Shown: piece by piece, positions 8,375-15,868 of the stretch
Numbering within the stretch: position 1 is the stretch's first letter
Layout: each line of letters starts with the position of its first letter
Program-made: the position numbers and the translations under genes
NCBI GenBank assembly: GCA_002007295.1
Contig: LNZM01000141.1
Span: forward strand, 1 to 43,750
DNA: 43,750 nucleotides
Direction of reading: 5' to 3'
Origin: Candidatus Epulonipiscioides saccharophilum
GTDB taxonomy: Bacteria > Bacillota > Clostridia > Lachnospirales > Cellulosilyticaceae
Notes under the pieces: model-generated
What the model was told of the DNA's origin: nothing
The model's database searches: none
Seen by the model: the letters and a program-made list of their open reading frames with translations, nothing else

Positions 8375-9250
8375 CTACTTGACTAAAACACGGCCGAGAT
8401 CAACATGATTGCCGATAAGTGTATTGTTTCTCTGCATAGCAGATAAAGTTTCCTCGGATAAAAGTTTATCATCAAACAAGATTTCTGCATCTGCAGGAAA
8501 CGCTAGCTCGGATAATAGAGTATTATCTATGACATAAGAAGTTTTAGGCGGAAGAATGCATTCTATATTTCCTTGGCCAACTTTGTTAAACATACGAGAG
8601 ACATCGACAAAAGTGTCTGCAAAGAAATTTATATCACCAAATTCTACATAATGAAAGACTGTATCAATATTAGATAAAAGATCTGCAGAAAAGTCCAGAT
8701 TACCATTTTTTAAAACGATATTTGAGGATCCTAAGACCGACATATTACTACAATCTATATTACCGACGGATAATTCTAAATCCAAAGAAAGAGATAAATC
8801 AGTAATATTGATGTCACCAACATTATTGACAACTTTTAAATGTTTTATGTAAGATGGCAGCCGGATAAAATAGTTTAGACTTATATCCGAATCATCAATA
8901 TTTTCATCTAGCCATTGCCAATAATTTAAATCTTCGGCCATGGCTTCTACGTATATTGTATTATTTTCGATATGTGGTGTTAAATCAATGTGTTTTGTCT
9001 TTTCAGAAAAACTATATGGATCGGAGCCTTTATAAGTTACGACACATTGGATAAGTACATCGTGGTTTTCATTGGGAAGAAAGTTTACCTGACCAACACC
9101 GTTTAATAAGGATAATGAATCTGCCTGAACACTTGTATGGTAGGTGATTAAGTCATAGTATTGAAAATAATGTTTACAAAAGAAAAAACAACCAGGTAAT
9201 ACAATGAGAGAAAAAAATAAGAGTCTGATTTTTTTAAATTTTAATTTCAT
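8375..9250 (-). CDS. Predicted lipoprotein, paralogue of the 6938 gene (DUF4097-like)
   Basis: A 291-residue lipoprotein: MKLKFKKIRLLFFSLIVLPGC gives a lipobox with Cys about 21, and an AGGGGGG site precedes the ATG. The body contains the same ordered motifs as its downstream neighbour (GVGQVNF, NYWQWLDENIDD, RLPSYIKHLKVV, VGDINI, VGNIDCSN, VGQGNIEC), arranged as short repeating strands expected to form a beta-solenoid. Overall similarity to the 6938 protein is clear by eye but well diverged. No enzyme motif is visible, and a structural or adhesive role on the cell surface is inference. The transcript from this gene would run into 500 bp of repeat-rich spacer before the paralogue. Confidence 0.75.
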   Translation of the reverse strand: MKLKFKKIRLLFFSLIVLPGCFFFCKHYFQYYDLITYHTSVQADSLSLLNGVGQVNFLPNENHDVLIQCVVTYKGSDPYSFSEKTKHIDLTPHIENNTIYVEAMAEDLNYWQWLDENIDDSDISLNYFIRLPSYIKHLKVVNNVGDINITDLSLSLDLELSVGNIDCSNMSVLGSSNIVLKNGNLDFSADLLSNIDTVFHYVEFGDINFFADTFVDVSRMFNKVGQGNIECILPPKTSYVIDNTLLSELAFPADAEILFDDKLLSEETLSAMQRNNTLIGNHVDLGRVLVK

Positions 9251-9318
9251 GAAACCCCCCTTAAATATATAATACGCTTGTACAGTATATTCTGAGGCAA
9301 ATGTATTTATGATAACCG

Positions 9319-9347
9319 AAAAAAAGCTACTCTGAAAAAAAGTAGCT
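9319..9347 (-). terminator. Terminator hairpin (minus strand)
   Basis: Inverted repeat AGCTACT/AGTAGCT with a poly-T run on the minus strand. It lies in the spacer between the acyltransferase and lipoprotein genes. The same stem sequence recurs in the terminator at 26612. Confidence 0.7.
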
Positions 9348-9374
9348 AAAGAATGCTAATTAGGATTTGACACT

Positions 9375-9395
9375 CCCCACGCCTAAAGGCGGGGG
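9375..9395. repeat. GC-rich hairpin resembling an IS200/IS605-type element end
   Basis: CCCCACGCCTAAAGGCGGGG forms a strong stem with a TAAA loop and one bulge. Hairpins with an ACGCCTAAAGGCGT core are typical of the ends of IS200/IS605 elements, but there is no tnpA or tnpB in the window. It could be an orphan end or an unrelated hairpin. Confidence 0.4.
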
Positions 9396-9437
9396 ATTCT
9401 AAAGTGATTAAAGGACATACAAGAACTAAATATTTTT

Positions 9438-9468
9438 CAAAAAAAAGAGTGGTTTTTCACCACATTCT
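9438..9468 (-). terminator. Terminator of the acyltransferase gene
   Basis: The stem GTGG/CCAC, extended by AGA/TCT across a bulge, is followed on the minus strand by about eight T. It lies 150 bp beyond the acyltransferase stop. Confidence 0.6.
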
Positions 9469-9617
9469 ATTTGTGTTGCAAATTTTTCTACATTTTTTTA
9501 GTTTTCAATAATACAGAAACCTTTTTGCTGGAAACAAAGTCTATCGCTTATGATTTTATTCATTTGCGACAGTTCCCTTGGTCAACAACTTAGATATTGT
9601 TCCTATTTCATTGGAGT

Positions 9618-10610
9618 CTACGAAGTGATATCCCCCTTATTACGCTTTCTTAGTTTTTTTTTTGATCCTACTAACACAGTCCAGTTTATTAATTTTTCTA
9701 AATACCACGTTACTTCATTTCTCGATAACAAATATGTTATAGTCATGCTGGTTATAATAGATATTAAAAATTTTAGCCATACAAAAGGTATATAAGAATT
9801 GATTATATAAACTAAGCATACTAAATAAGTGTGCAATATATATATCGGAAATGTATTAGCGCCCACTTTTGTAAAAAATGTTTTCGTTTTATGAATCATG
9901 TTGATTAATATATAAACGAAAGAAAATCCTATAATATACATAAATATCCGAGCAAATATAAGCTGAAGTAGGGGTATATCATATTCAAGATAGGATTGAT
10001 TTCCGTATAAAAATTCCACCGGTATCACATTATAATAAGAAATGTTTATAGCTAATATGACTGTTAGCGTAATCATGACTATGCTGAATCTTTTTTTGCC
10101 ATTTCTTAATTTCATTAACTTTTCTTCGCTTAGATAATACCCGCCTAAAAAAAATGGTAAGAAGAAAAGTGTTCTAGATATTGATAAAAAGGCCCCAAAT
10201 TCTGCCGAAAGGCCCATGGATATACCGATAATTAAGCTTATAGGAAAAATAAATCGGATTTTTATTAAATCTTTCAGCAAGATTCTCCAATAAAACATAC
10301 TTATTAAGTACCATAGCGCCCAGCCAGGAGTTAAAAGTGATACATTTTGCCAACCTACTACGGGTATACTTACTAAGGCCCATAAAGTGTTAAATATTAA
10401 ATAAGGAACAAAAAAGTTTCTAAATGCTTTCATTCTACATTTGCTCACATTTTTTGAAAAATACCCTGAAATAAAAACAAATACGGGCATGTGAAATAAA
10501 TATATAAATGTATAGATTACTTCTATACAAAACGATTCGTCTACATAAAATTCCAACGAATGGCCCCAAACTACTAAAAATATTAACAGCCCTTTTAAAT
10601 TGTCTAGCAT
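9618..10610 (-). CDS. Membrane acyltransferase, Acyltransferase_3 / fucose 4-O-acetylase-like
   Basis: An integral membrane O-acyltransferase that probably modifies a surface polysaccharide or exported sugar. The family signature is at the N-terminus: LDNLKGLLIFLVVWGHSLE, with the catalytic-region His in WGHS, then FHMPVFVFISGYF. About ten hydrophobic segments follow. The ATG at 10610 is 32 bp from the only strong ribosome site (AAGGAGG, 10643-10649). In the same frame an ATA at 10632-10634 lies 8 bp from that site and would give an N-terminus (M)KEQNRNYMLDNLKG. Relatives usually start with a few charged residues before the YxLDNLKG motif, so translation may begin at the non-standard ATA. The gene end is plain TAG. 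The downstream spacer holds two hairpins. Confidence 0.85.
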   Translation of the reverse strand: MLDNLKGLLIFLVVWGHSLEFYVDESFCIEVIYTFIYLFHMPVFVFISGYFSKNVSKCRMKAFRNFFVPYLIFNTLWALVSIPVVGWQNVSLLTPGWALWYLISMFYWRILLKDLIKIRFIFPISLIIGISMGLSAEFGAFLSISRTLFFLPFFLGGYYLSEEKLMKLRNGKKRFSIVMITLTVILAINISYYNVIPVEFLYGNQSYLEYDIPLLQLIFARIFMYIIGFSFVYILINMIHKTKTFFTKVGANTFPIYILHTYLVCLVYIINSYIPFVWLKFLISIITSMTITYLLSRNEVTWYLEKLINWTVLVGSKKKLRKRNKGDITS

Positions 10611-10651
10611 ATAGTTTCTATTTTGTTCCTTTATTTTGTTTTCCTCCTTTT

Positions 10652-10834
10652 TAGATATCTACTCTTTAGCTATTAGTACTGTTTTTGAACTGTCGGATAC
10701 ACGCCATCTTTAGGCCAATAGCATTCTAACTTATCTATTTTTCACTAATCATTTGATTTATTTTAGCTGTCGGATGCACACCCTTTCTACTCCGATAGCA
10801 TTCTAACTTATCTATTTTTCACTGACCATTAGTT
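10652..10834 (-). pseudogene. Two decayed partial copies of the SGNH gene 3' end
   Basis: Two stretches repeat the last part of the neighbouring SGNH gene: TGTCGGATACACGCCATC (near 10691) and TGTCGGATGCACACCCT (near 10768) match TGTCGGATGCACGCCATC in the gene (near 10883). In both copies, AATAGCATTCTAACTTATCT-type sequence follows. The left copy also retains CTATTAGTAC, as in the gene, but carries a one-base deletion that shifts its frame. The copies encode remnants of the catalytic DGVHPT region. Confidence 0.8.
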
Positions 10835-11467
10835 TTATATTATATCTATCCATTCTTTGGCTATTAGTACGTGTCCCTTTGCTGTCGGATGCACGCCATC
10901 TCTAGTCCAATAGCATCCTGGTTTATCTATGGTTAGTTGCTCATTAAATTTTTCCTGCAATGGTACATATAATGTGTCGTATTCTTGGGATAACTCTTTT
11001 ATTATTTCTATCTTCGGATTTAAATCTTCTTTCCATTCTAACTGAGGTTGCATTATTGGTAGGATAAATGGACTCATTAATACTATATCTATATTTCCAA
11101 ACTTTTCCCGGGCGCTATCCAATAAATATCTATAATTATCTCTAAATTCACTCGGCTCGGTTACCATCCCTGAATCGTATCTTCTCCATGTGTCATTTAC
11201 CCCAATATATATTGATAGAACATCGATTTCGAGACTCAACGTATTTCGCTCCCATCGCCTTTTTAAATCTTTCAACCTATTTCCGGATACGCCTTTATTT
11301 ATGCAAGTAATATTTAATTCTGGGCAGTTGCTCGTTATATAATGGTTTACTAAATTTACATATCCATTTCCGAGACTGCTTCCATCCCCAAGTTTGCTTC
11401 TACCGCAGTCTGTTATGCTATCACCTTGAAAAAGTATTACGTTATTCTCATTCAATATATTCGACAT
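10835..11467 (-). CDS. SGNH/GDSL-family hydrolase (esterase or acetylhydrolase)
   Basis: A cytosolic serine esterase of about 210 residues. The start is ATG at 11467 behind AAGGAGGAAGTT; longer in-frame versions would read into a duplicated deoB fragment and are rejected. Motifs of the fold appear in order: block I ILFQGDSITDCGR with the nucleophile Ser, the Gly block KGVSGNRLKDL, block III YIGVNDTWR, and the C-terminal DGVHPTAKGH with the catalytic Asp and His. Close relatives act on acetylated sugars or lipids; the substrate here is unknown. It follows deoB on the same strand, probably as one operon whose spacing has been enlarged by a duplication of the deoB end. Its own 3' end is duplicated twice downstream. 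Confidence 0.88.
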   Translation of the reverse strand: MSNILNENNVILFQGDSITDCGRSKLGDGSSLGNGYVNLVNHYITSNCPELNITCINKGVSGNRLKDLKRRWERNTLSLEIDVLSIYIGVNDTWRRYDSGMVTEPSEFRDNYRYLLDSAREKFGNIDIVLMSPFILPIMQPQLEWKEDLNPKIEIIKELSQEYDTLYVPLQEKFNEQLTIDKPGCYWTRDGVHPTAKGHVLIAKEWIDII

Positions 11468-11480
11468 AACTTCCTCCTTA

Positions 11481-11565
11481 TTATTCAATGTTATCCAAAA
11501 AACTCTCACCTATTTTTAAACTTCTTACTTTAAACATTTCGGCTATAGTTTGTCTAACATAGCCA
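11481..11565 (-). pseudogene. Duplicated 3' end of deoB between deoB and the SGNH gene
   Basis: Starting at 11481 the sequence repeats the last 80-odd bases of deoB (from 11575) with a period of 94 and about ten differences over the first 78 bases. Read on the minus strand the copy stays in frame, encoding QTIAEMFKVRSLKIGESFLD and ending in its own TAA. The SGNH ribosome site abuts that stop codon. This copy therefore keeps the original gene junction and the functional deoB now ends in the other copy. Confidence 0.88.
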
Positions 11566-11574
11566 CATATCATA

Positions 11575-12741
11575 TTATTCAATCTTATCCAAGAAACTTT
11601 CGCCTATTTCTAAACTTTTTACTTTAAATATTGCGGCTATAGTTTGCCCAACATCCGCAAAACTTTTTAAAGTACCTAAATTGTTTGTAGGGCCACCTTC
11701 ATGATACACGAGTAAAGGTACGCTTTCCCTTGTATGATCGGTCCCCTTAAACGTCGGATCACAGCCATGATCAGCCATGATGAATAAATAATCGTCAGCG
11801 CTATTTAAGGCTGATAATAATTCGCCGATTTGGCCGTCCACTTCTTCTAAAGCAGAAGCGTAGCCTTTCGGATCATTTCTATGGCCGAATTTCATATCGA
11901 AGTCTACCAAATTTGTGAAAATAAACCCTTTAGGGCCATTTTTAGCTAACTCGATCGTTTCCTCCATGCCTTGCTTATTACTCTTTGTTGGTATCGATTT
12001 AGTTATATTTTGGCCGGCAAAAATGTCACTGATTTTTCCTACGCCGATAACTGGTATTTCAGCTTCTTCTAAATTGTATAGTAAATTTGGGGTACTAGGC
12101 AAAGTAGCATAATCATGTCTATTAGCAGTTCTTGTGAAATGACCGACTTCTCCAATGAATGGTCTGGCTATGATTCTGGCCACTTCATTTTCACCTCGTA
12201 ATATTTCTCTTGCTATTTTGCAGTATTTATATAAGTCTTGCAATGGGACTACATCCTCATGTGCAGCAATCTGAAATACGCTATCAGCTGAGGTATAAAC
12301 AATTAGGTCGCCGGTTTTTACATGCTCTTCACCTAAATCTTCTATTATTTGTGTTCCGGATGCTGCTATATTCCCAATTACTTTTTTGCCGGTTTGCCGT
12401 GTAAATTCATCTATCACTTCTTTAGGAAATCCATTTGGATAGGTCTTGAAAGGAACTTTTGTATTTATTCCGATCATTTCAAAATGGCCGGTTGTAGTGT
12501 CTTTGCCTTTTGAAATTTCTAAAACTCGTCCATAGGATCCTATTGGATGCTCTTCCTCTGTAGCTACATTTATATCATTTATATTAAATAATCCAAGTTT
12601 TTTTAAATTGGGTAAATCCAATCCACCATTTGCTTCATAGACATGGGTTAGGGTGTTGGCTCCGGTATCGCCGTATAATTGCGCATCTGGCATTGCGCCA
12701 ATACCAACACTGTCTAATACTACCAAAAATACTCTTTTCAT
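11575..12741 (-). CDS. deoB: Phosphopentomutase
   Basis: Interconverts ribose 1-phosphate and ribose 5-phosphate (and the deoxy forms), linking nucleoside breakdown to the pentose phosphate pathway. The 388-residue length is normal for the family. The alkaline-phosphatase-superfamily metal site is intact: VVLDSVGIGAMPDA at the N-terminus with the first Asp, GDTGANTLTH, the phospho-Thr region KGKDTTTGHFEMIG, and the C-terminal FIMADHGCDPTFKGTDHTRE metal ligands. AAAGGAGCAATAATATT precedes the ATG. It probably forms an operon with the SGNH gene. Its last 80 bases are tandemly duplicated downstream. No deoC, pdp or purine phosphorylase gene lies in the window. Confidence 0.97.
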   Translation of the reverse strand: MKRVFLVVLDSVGIGAMPDAQLYGDTGANTLTHVYEANGGLDLPNLKKLGLFNINDINVATEEEHPIGSYGRVLEISKGKDTTTGHFEMIGINTKVPFKTYPNGFPKEVIDEFTRQTGKKVIGNIAASGTQIIEDLGEEHVKTGDLIVYTSADSVFQIAAHEDVVPLQDLYKYCKIAREILRGENEVARIIARPFIGEVGHFTRTANRHDYATLPSTPNLLYNLEEAEIPVIGVGKISDIFAGQNITKSIPTKSNKQGMEETIELAKNGPKGFIFTNLVDFDMKFGHRNDPKGYASALEEVDGQIGELLSALNSADDYLFIMADHGCDPTFKGTDHTRESVPLLVYHEGGPTNNLGTLKSFADVGQTIAAIFKVKSLEIGESFLDKIE

Positions 12742-12841
12742 AATATTATTGCTCCTTTTCTAAATTTATTTTATACTACTTATAGTATGCTCCAATTTAT
12801 TTTTTTTTACTTTACCTCTTACCTTTTTTTAAAAAAACAGT

Positions 12842-12847
12842 TATAAT
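12842..12847 (+). promoter_or_regulatory. Probable -10 box of first signal peptidase gene
   Basis: TATAAT lies 36 bp before the ATG. The best -35 candidate at 17-bp spacing (TTACCT) is a poor match, so only the -10 is supported. Confidence 0.4.
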
Positions 12848-12882
12848 AGTTTTATCAAAATATTACAAAAGGAGCCATTTTT

Positions 12883-13407
12883 ATGTTAGTAAAAGTTAAG
12901 CAATTCTTAGAAGGCACTACTGAATTAATTTTAGCTATATTAGCTGCTATCCTTATTACACAATTCGTTTTTATGCATTCTACTGTACCAACTGGATCCA
13001 TGATACCTACAATACTAATTGGAGACCACCTTATACTTAATAAAATTTCGGCCTACTATCGTGAGCCAGAACATAGTGAAATTATCGTATTTTTTAATGG
13101 ACAAGATAATCTTATAAAGCGTGTTATCGGCTTGCCCGGTGATGAGATAGACCTTATTCAGGGTCAAGTTTTTTTGAATGGTAAGCCTATTGATGAACCG
13201 TACTTAAATGATCAAAACTCTACATTTCCACTCAACAATAGAATTAGGTATCCTTACGTTGTTCCAAAAGAACATTATTTTGTTATGGGCGATAATCGCC
13301 TTAATAGTGCGGACAGCAGAGACTTCGGACCAGTCTACAGAGGTGATCTAGTTTCTATTGGTGCGTTAAAATTTTATCCATTTGACAGTATCCATATGCT
13401 AAAGTAA
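12883..13407 (+). CDS. Type I signal peptidase (first of two)
   Basis: Membrane serine protease that cleaves signal peptides from exported proteins on the outer face of the membrane. The 174 residues are typical of the short Gram-positive SipS class. An N-terminal membrane segment (about 13-31) precedes the catalytic serine in VPTGSMIPT (Ser about 39). The general-base lysine lies in LIKRVIGLPGDEI (Lys about 79). Box E is YFVMGDNRLNSADSRDFG. AAAGGAG precedes the ATG. It is the upstream member of a tandem pair with the gene at 13578 and carries a 66-bp duplication of its 3' end in the intergenic space. The pair may serve different substrates; window genes that need such export include the alkaline phosphatase. 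Confidence 0.93.
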   Translation: MLVKVKQFLEGTTELILAILAAILITQFVFMHSTVPTGSMIPTILIGDHLILNKISAYYREPEHSEIIVFFNGQDNLIKRVIGLPGDEIDLIQGQVFLNGKPIDEPYLNDQNSTFPLNNRIRYPYVVPKEHYFVMGDNRLNSADSRDFGPVYRGDLVSIGALKFYPFDSIHMLK

Positions 13408-13506
13408 TGCTGCAATACTCTTTACTGATAAAATTGGATTTGACCATTGAACAATATCCGTATGTTAAAGTAGTGCTGTAATATGCTCTACTGATAAAGT
13501 CGGATT
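13385..13506 (+). repeat. 66-bp tandem duplication of signal peptidase gene 3' end
   Basis: ATCCATATGCTAAAGTAATG at the end of the gene recurs 66 bases later as ATCCGTATGTTAAAGTAGTG, and the similarity continues through ACTGATAAA(A/G)T(T/C)GGATT. The copied unit covers the last few codons, the stop codon and about 30 bases downstream. Confidence 0.85.
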
Positions 13507-13577
13507 ATATTTTCAATAAAATTGGATAATAATAATTATATAATCTAAAATATACTTAAGTATTGGAGTTGGTGCAA

Positions 13578-14099
13578 TTGCTCAAAATTAAACGTTTTCT
13601 CGATTTTGTAATAGATATTTTATTAGCAATTTTGGCTGCTGCTATTGCTATGCAATTTATTTTTATGCGCTCTCACGTGCCTACCGGATCCATGATACCG
13701 ACAATAGCAATAGGTGATCAGTTTATACTTAACCGGATTACTCCGTACTATAGAGCACCGAATAGAGGAGAGATTTTAGTATTTTATGACGGTACGAATT
13801 ACTTGATAAAAAGAGTAATCGGACTTCCTGGCGAAAAAATTGATCTTATCAACGGTGATGTTTATATAAACAATCAAAAATTAGATGAGCCTTATTTAAA
13901 TGATCCACACTCTACTTATCCGCTAATACCGAGTTTAGAATTTCCATATGAAGTTCCGCAAGATTATTTTTTTCTAATGGGCGATAATAGGTTTAACAGT
14001 GTAGATAGCCGTTACTTTGGACCTATATCTAAAAATGATATTGTGGCTATAGGCGGATTGAAATTCTTTCCTTTTAATGATATACATCTTTTACAATAA
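13578..14099 (+). CDS. Type I signal peptidase (second of two)
   Basis: Close paralogue of the preceding gene, with the same order of motifs: membrane segment (about 12-30), VPTGSMIPT with Ser about 38, LIKRVIGLPGEKI with Lys about 78, and FFLMGDNRFNSVDSRYFG. Several candidate starts are in frame (TTG at 13563 and 13569, GTG at 13572, TTG at 13578). TTG at 13578 is preferred because GGAG lies 9 bp before it and because it yields the same N-terminal length as the paralogue (MLKIKRFLD against MLVKVKQFLE). Both genes keep all catalytic residues, so this is not a degenerate copy. A terminator follows directly. Confidence 0.92.
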   Translation: MLKIKRFLDFVIDILLAILAAAIAMQFIFMRSHVPTGSMIPTIAIGDQFILNRITPYYRAPNRGEILVFYDGTNYLIKRVIGLPGEKIDLINGDVYINNQKLDEPYLNDPHSTYPLIPSLEFPYEVPQDYFFLMGDNRFNSVDSRYFGPISKNDIVAIGGLKFFPFNDIHLLQ

Positions 14100-14107
14100 T
14101 TTTTAAG

Positions 14108-14136
14108 GCAGGGATTTATTGATCTCTGCTTTTTTT
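14108..14136 (+). terminator. Rho-independent terminator after signal peptidase genes
   Basis: Stem GCAGGGAT/ATCTCTGC with a six-base loop is followed by seven T, about 8 bp past the stop codon. Confidence 0.9.
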
Positions 14137-14264
14137 AATTAATATTGAAAAATTTATTATTTTATCACAAAAGGACTTCAATAATTATATGATAATAAAT
14201 ATATACATTTTTAAATCTTTTTTTTAATTGTAGAAGCAAGCTATATTATATTGTTTAATAAATA

Positions 14265-14293
14265 TTGCTAGAATTTTACCTATATAGTATAAT
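14265..14293 (+). promoter_or_regulatory. Sigma-A-type promoter of the 14341-rtcB pair
   Basis: TTGCTA and TATAAT are separated by 17 bp. The -10 box ends 47 bp before the ATG of the 489-residue gene. No other promoter is obvious before rtcB. Confidence 0.65.
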
Positions 14294-14340
14294 AAAAAAG
14301 TAATGCTAGTTTTACAATTTTAAAATAAGGAGACTTGAAA

Positions 14341-15810
14341 ATGGAAGAATATATGAAATGTTTAGAATTGTCCAACAAATTTAGTCCCGAACTTATCGGT
14401 GATATTATTGATTATTTATTATGTGAAAGGCGTAAAAAAGAATTAGCATTTAAAGAATTAATAAAAAATCGTGTTGACTTAGAATATTCTTATTCTTGGA
14501 TTACATATTTGGATGCATTAGCTGACGATTATTATTATGTAGAATTTATTGAAGTAATTTTTTATTTACTTTCTGATGCAGATAAACTTGTAGTTTTCAG
14601 GACACATCATTCTAATAATGGTGGATATTCAAAGGCCTTTGAGGCATTGTCTGAATTAAATCAGGCTAAAATTTTACTTCTTACGTTAAATACATGTTCT
14701 TTAGTTTCCTTTCAAACGGACATGAACACTTTGGCCCATATTTCGAATTGGAAGTTAATTTATAGCCATGACTGGGACATCCGAGAAAAAATCATACTGT
14801 CAGTAACATTTGAGACACGAAAGGATTTAAGTTATATATATGATTTCATAAAAGATACAAAAGATTTTATAAATCAAGCTATAATGAGGCATCCGGATAA
14901 GGCAGTACAGAGTTTACTAAATTTTGATGCCAAAAATACGTTAGTGACTTTTCCTATTCTCAGATCTATAAGAAAGGTTTTTGGCGAAAACATCGCTTTA
15001 CTGTTAGCTTATACAATTTCGGGAAAAGATGAATGGCTGGATAATTTTTGTATAATTGGTCTATCAATGAGTTACAGATTGAGACATTTAACAATAGACA
15101 TGAAGTTTCAGAATTTAGATACTATCGTCGCTCAGGTTCCGGTACTGCGGAAAGCGTTAGAAAAGGTAGCATCCAGTACTTGCGTAAATAAAACGGCTAT
15201 AGTAATGTATCATTTTCCGGAAAACATGTATCCATCGATAAAGGAATTAGATGAACATTGGTTTGTCAACTTTATAATAGAAAATTTAAGACTACCAATT
15301 TATGCTAAATTTTTAAAAGGTTATACTGATCTATCAAACATTACACCAGACATTTTAAATAAATCTAGTTATAAATATATATATGACGATTTTGCGGTAA
15401 TGCCAAATTATTTCGAAGAGCTATTAGGCAAATATAAGATTATATTTGGGTCGAACGACATTTATGAGCGTCTAATGATTATTCGGCTACTCAGCAAATG
15501 TTGGAGCTATAGCGACTTACAAGGATTAGAATTATTATCCAAGTATAATTTAAGTTCACAATCTATAGCATGGTTTTTCACTTGTATGCATCCGGACACA
15601 TGTAAAAATTCTGCTAATGGTATAAACGAAGTATCGGATAATATCAATGCTATTTTAGATCTTATTTTATCCAAAGAAAATATCTTAGAATATCTAATAA
15701 GTGCTAACGCTAGATTTATTCAAGAGAAAAAACTCATCCTAATTCTCGCTGTAAATCGTACCAGATATGATGATGCTCATTGGACCAAAACTATTTTGAC
15801 CGAATCATAA
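14341..15810 (+). CDS. Unknown 489-residue helical protein linked to rtcB
   Basis: I do not recognise the family. AAGGAG lies 8 bp before ATG 14341; a TTG two codons earlier would sit too close to it. There is no signal peptide or membrane segment. The predicted protein is almost entirely amphipathic helices rich in Leu, Ile, Tyr and Asp, resembling a helical-repeat (HEAT/ARM-like) scaffold, though no clean repeat is visible. It has few Cys and no obvious nucleotide-binding or nuclease motif. The only clear context is the RtcB RNA ligase gene 58 bp downstream on the same strand, with no terminator between, behind a shared promoter. A role in RNA recognition or repair with RtcB is inference from linkage. 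AT content and codon use look like those of its neighbours. Confidence 0.75.
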   Translation: MEEYMKCLELSNKFSPELIGDIIDYLLCERRKKELAFKELIKNRVDLEYSYSWITYLDALADDYYYVEFIEVIFYLLSDADKLVVFRTHHSNNGGYSKAFEALSELNQAKILLLTLNTCSLVSFQTDMNTLAHISNWKLIYSHDWDIREKIILSVTFETRKDLSYIYDFIKDTKDFINQAIMRHPDKAVQSLLNFDAKNTLVTFPILRSIRKVFGENIALLLAYTISGKDEWLDNFCIIGLSMSYRLRHLTIDMKFQNLDTIVAQVPVLRKALEKVASSTCVNKTAIVMYHFPENMYPSIKELDEHWFVNFIIENLRLPIYAKFLKGYTDLSNITPDILNKSSYKYIYDDFAVMPNYFEELLGKYKIIFGSNDIYERLMIIRLLSKCWSYSDLQGLELLSKYNLSSQSIAWFFTCMHPDTCKNSANGINEVSDNINAILDLILSKENILEYLISANARFIQEKKLILILAVNRTRYDDAHWTKTILTES

Positions 15811-15868
15811 TTTTAACTAAAAAATCGACTTATAATTTCAAAACTAAAAACTTGAAAGAAGGGATCTT

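Noticed and set aside
11468-11509. Longer N-terminus for the SGNH hydrolase
   Set aside because: The added residues come from the duplicated deoB end. AAGGAGG directly precedes the ATG at 11467.
12883-14099. The two signal peptidase genes as one gene broken by a frameshift
   Set aside because: Each is complete, with membrane segment, catalytic Ser and Lys, and the MGDNR box. They are paralogues.
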